Assembly (NCBI GenBank): GCA_902621345.1
Contig: CACNLV010000001.1
Coordinates: forward strand, 744,001-808,000
Length of the DNA: 64,000 nt
Reading direction: 5' to 3'
From: an uncultured Pelagibacteraceae bacterium
Lineage (GTDB): Bacteria; Pseudomonadota; Alphaproteobacteria; Pelagibacterales; Pelagibacteraceae
The notes beneath the pieces are model-generated. The model was given only the letters and a program-made list of their open reading frames with translations, was not told the DNA's origin and made no database searches. Below, one piece after another: positions 53,014-60,059 of the stretch. A program made the position numbers and the translations under genes. Numbering within the stretch: the stretch's first letter is position 1; every line of letters begins with the position of its first letter.

Positions 53014-53385
53014 ATGAAGAAAATAATTTTAATCTTGTCTTTTTTTGCTTTTACTTCTGCTTATGCAGATATGAGTAATGAAGATAAATCTAAAGCTTGG
53101 GATTGTGTTGGAATTTATATGGCCAACTATTTCCTGCCATCAGGTGAAAAATTTGAATACGGCATGAAAGAAAAATCTATTTCAACTGTAAAAGTTTTAA
53201 AAACATATGCTCTTGAAATAGGTATTCCAGAAAAAGATTGGGATGCTGGAGTAAACAAAGCTGTAGATAAACATTACGGTTCAAAATACGACAAAGCTAA
53301 AACTGAAAAATGTCATACATTTGTTGAAGCTTTAGTTCCTAATGGAGCTGAAAGAGTTAAAAAAGTAGTTCAAACTTTGTATTAA
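53014..53385 (+). CDS. Small exported protein, unknown
   Basis: A 123-residue protein with a clear signal peptide (MKKIILILSFFAFTSAYA). The mature part of about 105 residues is helical and charged, with two cysteines (WDCVGIYM and EKCHTFVEAL) that could form a disulfide in the periplasm. I do not recognise the family. It begins a run of small same-strand genes with strong ribosome sites, and the cysK terminator separates it from upstream. Confidence 0.7.
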   Translation: MKKIILILSFFAFTSAYADMSNEDKSKAWDCVGIYMANYFLPSGEKFEYGMKEKSISTVKVLKTYALEIGIPEKDWDAGVNKAVDKHYGSKYDKAKTEKCHTFVEALVPNGAERVKKVVQTLY

Positions 53386-53406
53386 TTCAAAAAAAAGGAG
53401 AAAAAA

Positions 53407-53697
53407 ATGGAAAAAGAAATGTTAGTTCATCTTAAACTTAAAGAAGGTAAATTAGAAACTTTCATGGGTTGGATGCAATCAGATGAAGGAATGGGTGTTA
53501 GAAAAAGTGTTGCCTATCCAGAAAAAACTGTTGGCGCTATGATACCAGATAAAAGTGGAATGTTATTTAAAGTGAATGTTCATAATGAAGCTGGAATGAA
53601 AGAATTTGTAACTGGGAATAATTCTACCGCGAAAGCTATTTACGCAGAATGTGTAGAGAGTGCTAAATTATATGAACTATCTGAAGTAAATTTATAA
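53407..53697 (+). CDS. Small alpha/beta protein, ABM-like, unknown
   Basis: A 96-residue cytosolic protein, preceded by AAAAAAAGGAG. The order of strand (EMLVHLKLK), helix (LETFMGWMQ), strand (AYPEKTVGAM), strand (MLFKVNVHN), helix (MKEFVTGNN), then a helix and strand fits the ferredoxin-like dimeric alpha/beta barrel of antibiotic-biosynthesis monooxygenase-like proteins. No catalytic residue is recognised. This fold call is by eye and should be treated as a suggestion. Confidence 0.6.
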   Translation: MEKEMLVHLKLKEGKLETFMGWMQSDEGMGVRKSVAYPEKTVGAMIPDKSGMLFKVNVHNEAGMKEFVTGNNSTAKAIYAECVESAKLYELSEVNL

Positions 53698-53706
53698 GGA
53701 GTATAA

Positions 53707-53913
53707 ATGAAAAAAATAATATTAACACTTTGTTTGGTCTTATTTGTTAGCTCTGCATACGCAGGTTCATGTCCAATGTTGGCTAAAAATATTGATGAAA
53801 AAATTAAAAAAGCTCAAGAACTTAAAGATCAGGGTATGGATGCCCATAATAATGGTGACCATGCTAAATCTGAAAAATTTTTAAATGAAGCTCTTGCTCT
53901 TTTTAAAAGTTAA
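53707..53913 (+). CDS. Small exported helical protein, unknown
   Basis: A 68-residue protein with signal peptide MKKIILTLCLVLFVSSAYA. The mature part of about 49 residues is one or two amphipathic helices, rich in Lys, Glu and Ala, with one cysteine (GSCPMLAKN) close to the mature N-terminus; KAQELKDQGMDAHNNGDHAK resembles half of a TPR-like hairpin. AAGGAG precedes the start. No family is recognised. Confidence 0.65.
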   Translation: MKKIILTLCLVLFVSSAYAGSCPMLAKNIDEKIKKAQELKDQGMDAHNNGDHAKSEKFLNEALALFKS

Positions 53914-53928
53914 ATAGAAAGGAAAAAA

Positions 53929-54219
53929 ATGAAAAACTATATAGTAACACACACTTTTAAGTCAAAAGAAGCAAAAGCTAAAATGATAGAAGTTACTGGT
54001 TCAATGTCTATGGAGGATATGACTAAAGCAATGACAAGTGATAGTGCAAAGTGCCAAATGAGCTGGAATACACCTGGAGACAATCTAACAATGTATTGTT
54101 GGTGGAAAGGTACTGATCCAGATGCAATTAATAAACAGTTAGAGTCTATGAACGATTTCTTCGAACCTCATAAATTTGTTGAGTGTACAGATGATGTTAT
54201 AGATTTTAATGCTAAATAA
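53929..54219 (+). CDS. Small alpha/beta protein, unknown (ferredoxin-like fold suggested)
   Basis: A 96-residue cytosolic protein starting KNYIVTHTFKSKEAKAKM. The strand-helix-strand-strand-helix order (YIVTHTF, EEMT-like helix, MSWNTPGDNLTMYCWWKG, DAINKQLESM) again suggests an alpha/beta-barrel or DUF4242-like fold. It has three cysteines, of which WW-adjacent Cys may be buried. AAAGGA precedes the start. Function unknown. Confidence 0.6.
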   Translation: MKNYIVTHTFKSKEAKAKMIEVTGSMSMEDMTKAMTSDSAKCQMSWNTPGDNLTMYCWWKGTDPDAINKQLESMNDFFEPHKFVECTDDVIDFNAK

Positions 54220-54253
54220 AAATGCCTAAATTTTTACCGAGTGAGGAAAAACA

Positions 54254-54562
54254 ATGAAGGTAATTTATACTAGAACGATGAGGGTAAAAGATGATGGCCT
54301 AGGAAAAGCAATGGAAATAGGAAAAGGTTTAGCGGCAGTTAGAAAAAAACATTATCCTAACCATGATGTTTATTTTTCTTTTCAAATGGGTGGAGACCCA
54401 AGAACCATAAGGGAGACTTTAATTGGACCCATGTTTGAAGGTAATAATGATGCTGACGCTAACATGTCTGCAGATCCTGAATATATTAAACTTTTAGAGC
54501 AATTAAAAGAAGTTGCAATAGAAGGTACTATTGAAGATGAGATTAGACCAATATTTAGTTAA
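54254..54562 (+). CDS. Small alpha/beta protein, ABM/NIPSNAP-like, unknown
   Basis: A 102-residue cytosolic protein. KVIYTRTMRVKDDGLGKAME (strand then helix), HDVYFSFQMGGDPRTIRET (paired strands) and EYIKLLEQLKEV (helix) give the ferredoxin-like order of ABM or NIPSNAP-like dimeric barrel proteins. GAGGA precedes the start. It continues the run of small genes between cysK and the HCCA-isomerase-like gene. Function unknown. Confidence 0.6.
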   Translation: MKVIYTRTMRVKDDGLGKAMEIGKGLAAVRKKHYPNHDVYFSFQMGGDPRTIRETLIGPMFEGNNDADANMSADPEYIKLLEQLKEVAIEGTIEDEIRPIFS

Positions 54563-54575
54563 AGGATTTTAATCA

Positions 54576-54992
54576 ATGTTAGAAAAATTTAATGGAATAA
54601 TCTATTTAACTTTATTTATAATCCACTTTGCAGGTTTTGCTTACTATGGATTTAGGTGTGTGTTTCAAACGCAGTCTTTTTTAAATCAATATGGAATGCA
54701 TGACACGGGCGCAGGTATTGTTAGATTTTTTGGTTCTATATTTTTTGGCTCGACTGCGATGGCTATTTACATAGGATTTATAAGACCAAATGGTGTAGAA
54801 GCTACTTGGGGGTTTTTTAATCTTGTGTTTTTACAAAACCTATCAGCATTTATAGTTGGTTTTTATAGTACTAAGATAAATAAACTTGGACATACCGACA
54901 AAACTTCTGATGAAGCAATTTACGCACCTTTATTTTTGACAATTTTAAGTGCTTTACTTTGTTACGGGTTAGCAGATAAAATCTACGTTTAA
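54576..54992 (+). CDS. Small integral membrane protein, unknown
   Basis: A 138-residue protein with four hydrophobic segments (about residues 8-27, 48-65, 76-97 and 117-134) connected by short loops, with YHDTGAGIVRFFGSIFFGST-like glycine-rich helices. The topology is DoxX- or DUF4345-like, but no family is certain. It starts 14 bases after the preceding gene and is followed by a tiny open frame with a strong ribosome site. Confidence 0.65.
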   Translation: MLEKFNGIIYLTLFIIHFAGFAYYGFRCVFQTQSFLNQYGMHDTGAGIVRFFGSIFFGSTAMAIYIGFIRPNGVEATWGFFNLVFLQNLSAFIVGFYSTKINKLGHTDKTSDEAIYAPLFLTILSALLCYGLADKIYV

Positions 54993-55008
54993 CATCAAAG
55001 GAGTGATA

Positions 55009-55080
55009 ATGATCGCAATGGAAGTCAGAAGTCAGCTATCGTTTGTAAGTTTAATAGAATGTGGTTTAAATGATCTTTAA
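55009..55080 (+). CDS. Possible 23-residue leader peptide coupled to DUF1330 gene
   Basis: A 23-codon frame (MIAMEVRSQLSFVSLIECGL, then NDL) with an excellent AAAGGAG ribosome site 4-5 bases upstream. Its TAA overlaps the next gene's ATG by one base (TAATG), and the DUF1330 gene has no ribosome site of its own outside it. This is the pattern of a translated leader that delivers ribosomes to the downstream gene. The peptide itself may have no function. Confidence 0.6.
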   Translation: MIAMEVRSQLSFVSLIECGLNDL

Positions 55081-55367
55081 TGCCAGGTTTTGTTATTTTT
55101 AATATAGAAATAAAAAAACCTGAAGAATATAAAGAATACGTTCAGAAGGTAACACCAATAGCTAAAAAATTTGGAGGTGAATATATTGTCAGAGGTGGTG
55201 AATCCAAAGTAATTGAAGGTGTTTGGACATATCCCAGAACAATTATTATTAAATTTCCAAGTTACGAAAAAGCTTTAGAGTGGTATAGTTCAGATGAGTA
55301 TAAACCAATTAAAAAAATCCGTTTAGACAATTCAGTCAGTAATGGAATAATAATTAAAGGAGTTTAA
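55080..55367 (+). CDS. DUF1330 family protein
   Basis: A 95-residue dimeric alpha/beta-barrel protein with the DUF1330 signatures GFVIFNIEIKKPEEYKEYVQ, GGEYIVRGGE and SYEKALEWYSSDEYKPI. The molecular function of DUF1330 is unsettled. It is translationally coupled to the tiny upstream frame and followed one base later by an NTF2-like gene, so it is part of the small-protein run. Confidence 0.88.
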   Translation: MPGFVIFNIEIKKPEEYKEYVQKVTPIAKKFGGEYIVRGGESKVIEGVWTYPRTIIIKFPSYEKALEWYSSDEYKPIKKIRLDNSVSNGIIIKGV

Positions 55368-55368
55368 A

Positions 55369-55689
55369 ATGTCGATATTAGAGAAATATACGAATGCAAT
55401 TAATAATAAAGATGAGTCAATTATGAATGAACTTTTGCATGATGACTTTAAATTCACAATGCATAAGTCAGGAAATACCATAGGTAAAACTGATGTTATA
55501 AAATGGGCAATGAGTGGTGATATAAACCAAAATAAAGCAAGAGTAGTCTATGAAAATGATGAAGTTGGAGTTCACCATTCAATTGTTACATTTAATGATG
55601 GGAATGTTGAAGCAGTAATGGCAGTTTATAAATACAAAGATGGAAAGATTATAAGTTTGGAGACTGGCGCTACTCCTATGTCAAAATAA
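55369..55689 (+). CDS. NTF2-like (SnoaL-type) small protein
   Basis: A 106-residue cone-shaped NTF2-like fold: helix ILEKYTNAINNKDESIMNEL, then HDDFKFTMHKSGNTIG and strands HHSIVTFNDGNVEAVMAVYK and GKIISLETG. Such proteins bind or isomerise small hydrophobic molecules; no catalytic acid/base pair is evident. AAAGGAG lies 6 bases upstream of the start, inside the end of the DUF1330 gene. Confidence 0.75.
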   Translation: MSILEKYTNAINNKDESIMNELLHDDFKFTMHKSGNTIGKTDVIKWAMSGDINQNKARVVYENDEVGVHHSIVTFNDGNVEAVMAVYKYKDGKIISLETGATPMSK

Positions 55690-55695
55690 AAGTAA

Positions 55696-56280
55696 ATGAT
55701 TGACTTTTATTTCTCGATTGGAAGCACATATACTTATTTAGCAGTCACTAGAATACTTGATGTTGAAAAAAATCATCAAGTCAGTTTTAATTGGAAACCT
55801 TTTAGCGTTCGGGTAATTATGAAAGAAATGAATAATATTCCATTTCCAAAGGATAAGCTTAATAAAGTAAATTACATGTGGAGAGATATTGAAAGACGGG
55901 CTGAGGGTTATGGTTTTTTTGCTAAAACTCCTGTGCCCTACCCACTATCTGAATTTGATTTAGCAAATCAAATTGCAATTCTTGGATTAGATAAAAGTTG
56001 GGGTGTGGATTATGTGAGACTGACGTATAAGAAATGGTTTCAAGAGGGTAAAGAACCAGCGATAGAGCCAAGTATTTCTGAAGTATGTAAAGAATTAAAA
56101 CTCAATAAGGATGAGATAATATCTGAAGCAAAAACAAAATTAATTGAAGATAAATACTTAGCCAACACAAATTCTGCAAGAGAAAATAAAATCTTTGGTA
56201 GTCCCTCTTTTGTTGTTAAAAACGAAATATTTTGGGGTGATGATAGGATGGAAGATGCAATTAAATTTTTTAAAAAATGA
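55696..56280 (+). CDS. 2-hydroxychromene-2-carboxylate isomerase/DsbA-family protein
   Basis: A 194-residue thioredoxin-fold protein of the HCCA isomerase (kappa-GST-like) group: IDFYFSIGSTYTYLAVTRIL with the serine in place of the DsbA cysteine pair, FNWKPFSVRVIMKEM, and FGSPSFVVKNEIFWGDDRM carrying the cis-proline. It is cytosolic and probably glutathione-dependent. Its stop overlaps the DUF2798 gene by 4 bases. The native substrate is unknown. Confidence 0.85.
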   Translation: MIDFYFSIGSTYTYLAVTRILDVEKNHQVSFNWKPFSVRVIMKEMNNIPFPKDKLNKVNYMWRDIERRAEGYGFFAKTPVPYPLSEFDLANQIAILGLDKSWGVDYVRLTYKKWFQEGKEPAIEPSISEVCKELKLNKDEIISEAKTKLIEDKYLANTNSARENKIFGSPSFVVKNEIFWGDDRMEDAIKFFKK

Positions 56281-56501
56281 TATTTTCAAAAAAATACTTT
56301 GATCTTATCTTTATCTTAATTATGGGCTTTGGCATGAGTTTGCTTATGACCCTTATTATTACTTATATTAATACTGGTATGGATAAAGATTATATCACCA
56401 GATTCCTAAAAGCTTGGATGATAAGTTTACCGATAGCAATCATAGCTGCTCTTATACTTGGCCCACCTATTAAAAAATTTGTAGATAAAATAACTAAATA
56501 A
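56277..56501 (+). CDS. DUF2798 small membrane protein
   Basis: A 74-residue protein with two membrane segments (about residues 8-29 and 45-62). The patterns FILIMGFGMSLLMTLIITYI and FLKAWMISLPIAIIAALILG end in a basic PPIKKFVDKI tail, the DUF2798 arrangement. Function unknown. It overlaps the HCCA-isomerase-like gene by 4 bases. Confidence 0.8.
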   Translation: MIFSKKYFDLIFILIMGFGMSLLMTLIITYINTGMDKDYITRFLKAWMISLPIAIIAALILGPPIKKFVDKITK

Positions 56502-56515
56502 TCATATTTTAGAAT

Positions 56516-56851
56516 ATGAGTAATTTGTCAGGATATATATTTCTTCTATTGGCAATTATCTTAGGCATAACTTCGAATGGTTTTTTAAAATCAACTAATG
56601 GATTTACAAATATTGGCCCAACAATTTTTTGTGTAATATCAATAGTTGCTTGTATTTTTTGTTTATCTAAAGCAATGAATATTATTCCAGTTGGTTTCAC
56701 TTATGCAACTTATGGCGGATTAACTATTACTGCAGTAACTTTATTTGGCGTGTTTAAATACAATCAAATCCCAAATCTCTATGGAATTATAGGAATAATA
56801 TTAATTATTATTGGTGTAATTTTACTCAACACACTTGGCAAGGCTACTTAG
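56516..56851 (+). CDS. Small multidrug resistance (SMR)-family protein lacking the key glutamate
   Basis: A 111-residue four-helix SMR-type protein. It aligns along its length with EmrE (GYIFLLLAIILGITSNGFLK, IIPVGFTYATYGGLTIT, IIGIILIIIGVILLNTLG). The essential membrane glutamate (Glu14 of EmrE) is a glycine here (GGC codon in IILGITSN), and the conserved WSG tryptophan is Tyr. Proton-coupled drug export as in EmrE is therefore unlikely; another substrate or a heterodimer partner is possible. The 3' end overlaps the convergent phosphatase by 8 bases. Confidence 0.82.
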   Translation: MSNLSGYIFLLLAIILGITSNGFLKSTNGFTNIGPTIFCVISIVACIFCLSKAMNIIPVGFTYATYGGLTITAVTLFGVFKYNQIPNLYGIIGIILIIIGVILLNTLGKAT

Positions 56852-57650
56852 CCACAGGTTTTAATATTTTCACTATTCTTTTATGAAGTTTTTTGTTCGG
56901 CGCACAAATAATGTTTCCTGCTTTTTTTGGATCCTCATTTTTCCAAGTGGTAACTATTCCTTCGGCCGCTCTTATTATGGGAATTAAAGCATGGATATCC
57001 CAAATTTTATTTCCACATTGAATTACAATATCTAATTTTCCCTCTGCAAAATGTGAATAACTTAAAGCATCAGCACACGGAAATTGCATTCGTTTTAATA
57101 TTTGTGGTATTTTTTTTTGTTGGTTTAAAGATAAACTGCCGTGAAATGCAGCCGACAATTTCATATTTTTGAAAGTTGCTTTTTTATTCACTTTTAGTCT
57201 TTTTTTTTTTCCATTTTCACACACAAAAGCAAATTTATCTGTTTCGTTAAAATAATATTTTTTTAAAATTGGAAAATTAGCAAGACCTAAGATTGGTATT
57301 CCTTTGAAATTTAGTGAAATAAGGTTACTCCAAGTTGGGTTACCTATAACGAAAGATCTTGTGCCATCTATTGGGTCAATAACCCAGGAAAAATCACTTT
57401 TAGTTTTTTTATTTTTGAATTCTTCACCTATAATTTGATGAGTGGGAAATTTATTACTAATTTCTTTTCTTACAAATTTTTCAAAAGCTATATCTGCGTT
57501 AGTAACAGGGTCATAACCTGTGCCCTTTAACTTATTTGAAACTTTAAATGGCTTATTTAATTTTAAGAAATAAAATCTAGTAAGTTTATTTGCTAAATTG
57601 TTAAGAAATTTAGAGTATTTTTTATATTCTGAAGATTTTAATTTAATCAC
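56844..57650 (-). CDS. hisN: Inositol monophosphatase-family phosphatase (histidinol-phosphatase-like)
   Basis: A 268-residue magnesium-dependent phosphatase: GYDPVTNADIAFEKF, IIGEEF (metal-binding Glu), WVIDPIDGTRSFVIGNPTW (metal-binding Asp pair), and DIVIQCGNKIWDIHALIPII carrying the last metal ligand. IGNPTWSNLISL is typical of the histidinol-phosphatase HisN group in alphaproteobacteria. No other histidine genes adjoin it, so the symbol rests on subfamily resemblance. Confidence 0.82.
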   Translation of the reverse strand: MIKLKSSEYKKYSKFLNNLANKLTRFYFLKLNKPFKVSNKLKGTGYDPVTNADIAFEKFVRKEISNKFPTHQIIGEEFKNKKTKSDFSWVIDPIDGTRSFVIGNPTWSNLISLNFKGIPILGLANFPILKKYYFNETDKFAFVCENGKKKRLKVNKKATFKNMKLSAAFHGSLSLNQQKKIPQILKRMQFPCADALSYSHFAEGKLDIVIQCGNKIWDIHALIPIIRAAEGIVTTWKNEDPKKAGNIICAPNKKLHKRIVKILKPVAK

Positions 57651-57715
57651 AGGAGACTATTACAATTTAATTTGTATTGATTAAAGTAAAATTTTAAATA
57701 ATCATAAGAATCATT

Positions 57716-58816
57716 ATGAAAATTGAACTTTCAGATAATAAAGTTTTTTTTGAAAATCAAGGATCAAAAAAAGAAATACACCCATTCTGGTTGAGAGAAA
57801 GAGTGAACGGCTTAGATTTTGTTGATAAAGGTACCAAACAAAGATTATTTGATCCAACGACGCTCAATCAAAATATTGAAATAAATAAAGTCAATTTGAC
57901 TGATAAATTTTTAGAGATTTCATTTAATGACGGAGTTAAAACAAAAATATCAATTCAAAGTATCTTTGAAGAATATTCTGGTATTAATGATATAAAATTT
58001 ATCAAAAAAACTAAATGGGACTCTTCTTTAAAAAATCTAAATAATTTTCAGTTCAGTGAAAATATATTTGAAGAAAAAATAATGTATGAAGCTTTAATAA
58101 GTTTCTATAAATATGGTTTCATTATTTTCAAAAATGTGCCAACAGAAAATAATTTCTTAGTAAAATTCGCAAATTCTATAGGTAGTATAAGGAGAACAAA
58201 TTTTGGTGAATTCTTTAATGTAAAATCAAAACCCAATCCTAATGATCTAGCTTATACATCTTTGCCTTTAGCACCTCATACTGATAATCCTTATAGAAAT
58301 CCTGTTCCATGTATTCAAATATTACATTGTATTGAAAATGCAGTTGAAGGTGGACATTCTACTTTGGTAGATGGCTTTACAGTTACAGAGGAATTAAAAG
58401 AAAAATATCCTGAATATTATAAAATTTTAACTGAGGTGAAGGTAAAATATCAATTTATAGATAAGGATGTAATATTAGAAAATTGGGCTGAGATGATTGA
58501 ATTAGATGAAAATAAAAATTTTAAACAAGTTAGATTTAGCCCAAGGTTAGATTTTGTTCCATTAATTGATAAAAACAAATTAAATGTTTACTATAAGGCA
58601 AGAAATAAAATTTCTGAATTGTATAATTCGAGCAAATATAAAATTGAATTTAAACTTCTTCCGGGAGATCTATTAATGATGGACAATTATCGACTTCTTC
58701 ATGGAAGGACATCCTTTAATGCTAATGAGGGTAATAGATTTCTTCAAGGTTGTTATATAGATTATGATAGTACTGAAGGAAAAATTAAGCATCTAAAAAG
58801 AAAATTTAATATATAA
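57716..58816 (+). CDS. Gamma-butyrobetaine hydroxylase-like 2-oxoglutarate dioxygenase
   Basis: A 366-residue TauD/TfdA-superfamily enzyme. The N-terminal DUF971-like domain (KKEIHPFWLRERVNG) lacks the zinc-binding cysteines seen in the human enzyme. The catalytic domain, from about residue 125, has LAPHTDNPYRNPVPCIQ (HxD iron ligands) and DNYRLLHGRTSF (second His). It hydroxylates a quaternary-amine acid such as gamma-butyrobetaine or trimethyllysine with iron and 2-oxoglutarate. This fits an organism using methylated amines. Substrate inferred. Confidence 0.85.
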   Translation: MKIELSDNKVFFENQGSKKEIHPFWLRERVNGLDFVDKGTKQRLFDPTTLNQNIEINKVNLTDKFLEISFNDGVKTKISIQSIFEEYSGINDIKFIKKTKWDSSLKNLNNFQFSENIFEEKIMYEALISFYKYGFIIFKNVPTENNFLVKFANSIGSIRRTNFGEFFNVKSKPNPNDLAYTSLPLAPHTDNPYRNPVPCIQILHCIENAVEGGHSTLVDGFTVTEELKEKYPEYYKILTEVKVKYQFIDKDVILENWAEMIELDENKNFKQVRFSPRLDFVPLIDKNKLNVYYKARNKISELYNSSKYKIEFKLLPGDLLMMDNYRLLHGRTSFNANEGNRFLQGCYIDYDSTEGKIKHLKRKFNI

Positions 58817-58817
58817 A

Positions 58818-58997
58818 TTATTTATTAAAACAATTATTCACTAATATTGCCATTAATATCCAAATGACAAAAGTTTCACCATGGGTGAAAGAATAATCCG
58901 CTCCAGCAAATCCAGCAACTATATTGATTGCATAAATAATTACGGTAGAGACTAATAAACTTAAGAATAATTTTACTATTCCATTAATATATTTCAC
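58818..58997 (-). CDS. Small two-helix membrane protein, unknown
   Basis: A 59-codon frame with a GTG start: KYINGIVKLFLSLLVSTVII, a loop with GFAGADYSFTHGET, and FVIWILMAILVNN. Two well-formed hydrophobic segments with polar ends and ordinary codon use suggest a real membrane protein rather than noise. The ribosome site is weak and the start is uncertain. It converges on the dioxygenase gene with one base between stops. No family is recognised. Confidence 0.55.
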   Translation of the reverse strand: MKYINGIVKLFLSLLVSTVIIYAINIVAGFAGADYSFTHGETFVIWILMAILVNNCFNK

Positions 58998-59090
58998 ATT
59001 AAAATTTTAACTATTCTCAATCTTTATGCAAATGAAAATTTTCTATTAATAAGTGAAATTATTTTAGATGCCGGAATATTATTAAATACC

Positions 59091-59151
59091 TAGGTTGTAT
59101 TCAAGAAATATATTTTCAGAAAATTTAAATAAATTTATTGATTACAACCTA
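59091..59151 (+). repeat. Inverted repeat upstream of possible small gene
   Basis: TAGGTTGTA (59091-59099) and TACAACCTA (59143-59151) are perfect inverted copies separated by 43 AT-rich bases. They lie 37 bases before the start codon of the small frame at 59188. They could form the stem of a leader structure or two operator half-sites. Nothing else clear is seen in 58998-59170. Confidence 0.4.
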
Positions 59152-59187
59152 ATCAAAATTTAATCTTTAATTAAGGAGGTAGCTTTA

Positions 59188-59295
59188 ATGAATCAAACAC
59201 CACCTGATACTTAGCTGGGTATTTTCATACTTCATAAAAACGTAAATAAAAAATATAAAGTCCATTCGGACTTAAGTGCCAGAACGGCAAATTAG
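59188..59295 (+). other. Possible small gene interrupted by an amber codon
   Basis: A perfect AAGGAGGT ribosome site (59173-59180) lies 7 bases before ATG 59188. The frame reads MNQTPPDT, then TAG (59212-59214), then 26 further open codons (LGIFILHKNVNKKYKVHSDL, SARTAN) to TAG 59293-59295, where a terminator-like hairpin begins. Either an 8-residue leader peptide is made, or this is a 35-residue protein broken by TGG/CAG-to-TAG, or the whole is a structured RNA (AAGTCCATTCGGACTT forms a small hairpin at 59257-59272). I cannot choose. Confidence 0.4.
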
Positions 59296-59337
59296 GGGCT
59301 GCTCTTTTGGTTAATTGACTAAAGAGCAAACCCCTAA
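59292..59337 (+). terminator. Two-part stem-loop terminator (possibly bidirectional)
   Basis: TTAGGGG (59292-59298) pairs with CCCCTAA (59331-59337), and inside it GCTCTTT (59301-59307) pairs with AAAGAGC (59321-59327), with a 13-base loop. ATTATTTTG follows. It ends the small transcription unit at 59173-59295 and faces the 3' end of the minus-strand methyltransferase gene 15 bases away, so it may serve both. Confidence 0.65.
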
Positions 59338-59351
59338 ATTATTTTGTTAAT

Positions 59352-60059
59352 TTATCTATTCAAAACTAGACAAATCAATTTATCTTGAAAAGATATTTGT
59401 TTTTTATACTTTTTCTTTATTTCATTTAAACCACTAGATATTATCTTATGGCTCATACCCAACAACACCGATATATATTTGCTATTTACCATTTCCATAT
59501 ATTTTATCCTTGAAATTTTAACTTTATAACTAAACCCTCTAACGAGTTTTCCTTTGAATGAATATGAAATTGATTTAATAATTTTCTTGTCTCTTATTAA
59601 GGCTTTTTTCAGCTTTTTTTTCATAATCGAAAAAGTTGGAATTTCATTATTAATGGGGTCTAGAGTAAAAATAATAATTTTACCGTTTGGATTTAGTAAT
59701 AGCTTCGACAATTTAAGTATAGTCTTAATATCTTTAATTTTAAAAAGATGAATAGTTTGTTTTAATAAAATTAAATCAAATCTTTTTTTATTCTTTTTTA
59801 AAAATTTAAGTGCATCAATTTTTTTAAAAATTATTCTTTTATCCCTATCTTTGTGATTTTCTATATCTACACCTATAGATTTTCTCTTTAAGCTTAACTT
59901 TGTTGACAAGCTTCCTAGTATCTTACCCCTGCCACAACCAATATCTAAAATCTGACTGTTTTTATTTAATTTAACTTGTTTTAATAAAAAATTATTAAAA
60001 GATTTAATATAAGAAGATGATGAAAGCCAAGTTTTATTGTCCCAATTTTTTAATGACAC
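59352..60059 (-). CDS. Class I SAM-dependent methyltransferase, unknown substrate
   Basis: A 235-residue protein with SAM motif I ILDIGCGRGKILGSL at about residues 38-52, the motif II acid in GVDIENH, motif IV RFDLILLKQTIHLF and post-motif LLNPNGKIIIFTLDP. The C-terminal half is rich in Lys and Ile with a KYISVLLGMSHKIISSG segment. It overlaps the upstream DUF4396 gene by 10 bases, so they are co-transcribed. The acceptor is unknown. Confidence 0.75.
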   Translation of the reverse strand: MSLKNWDNKTWLSSSSYIKSFNNFLLKQVKLNKNSQILDIGCGRGKILGSLSTKLSLKRKSIGVDIENHKDRDKRIIFKKIDALKFLKKNKKRFDLILLKQTIHLFKIKDIKTILKLSKLLLNPNGKIIIFTLDPINNEIPTFSIMKKKLKKALIRDKKIIKSISYSFKGKLVRGFSYKVKISRIKYMEMVNSKYISVLLGMSHKIISSGLNEIKKKYKKQISFQDKLICLVLNR

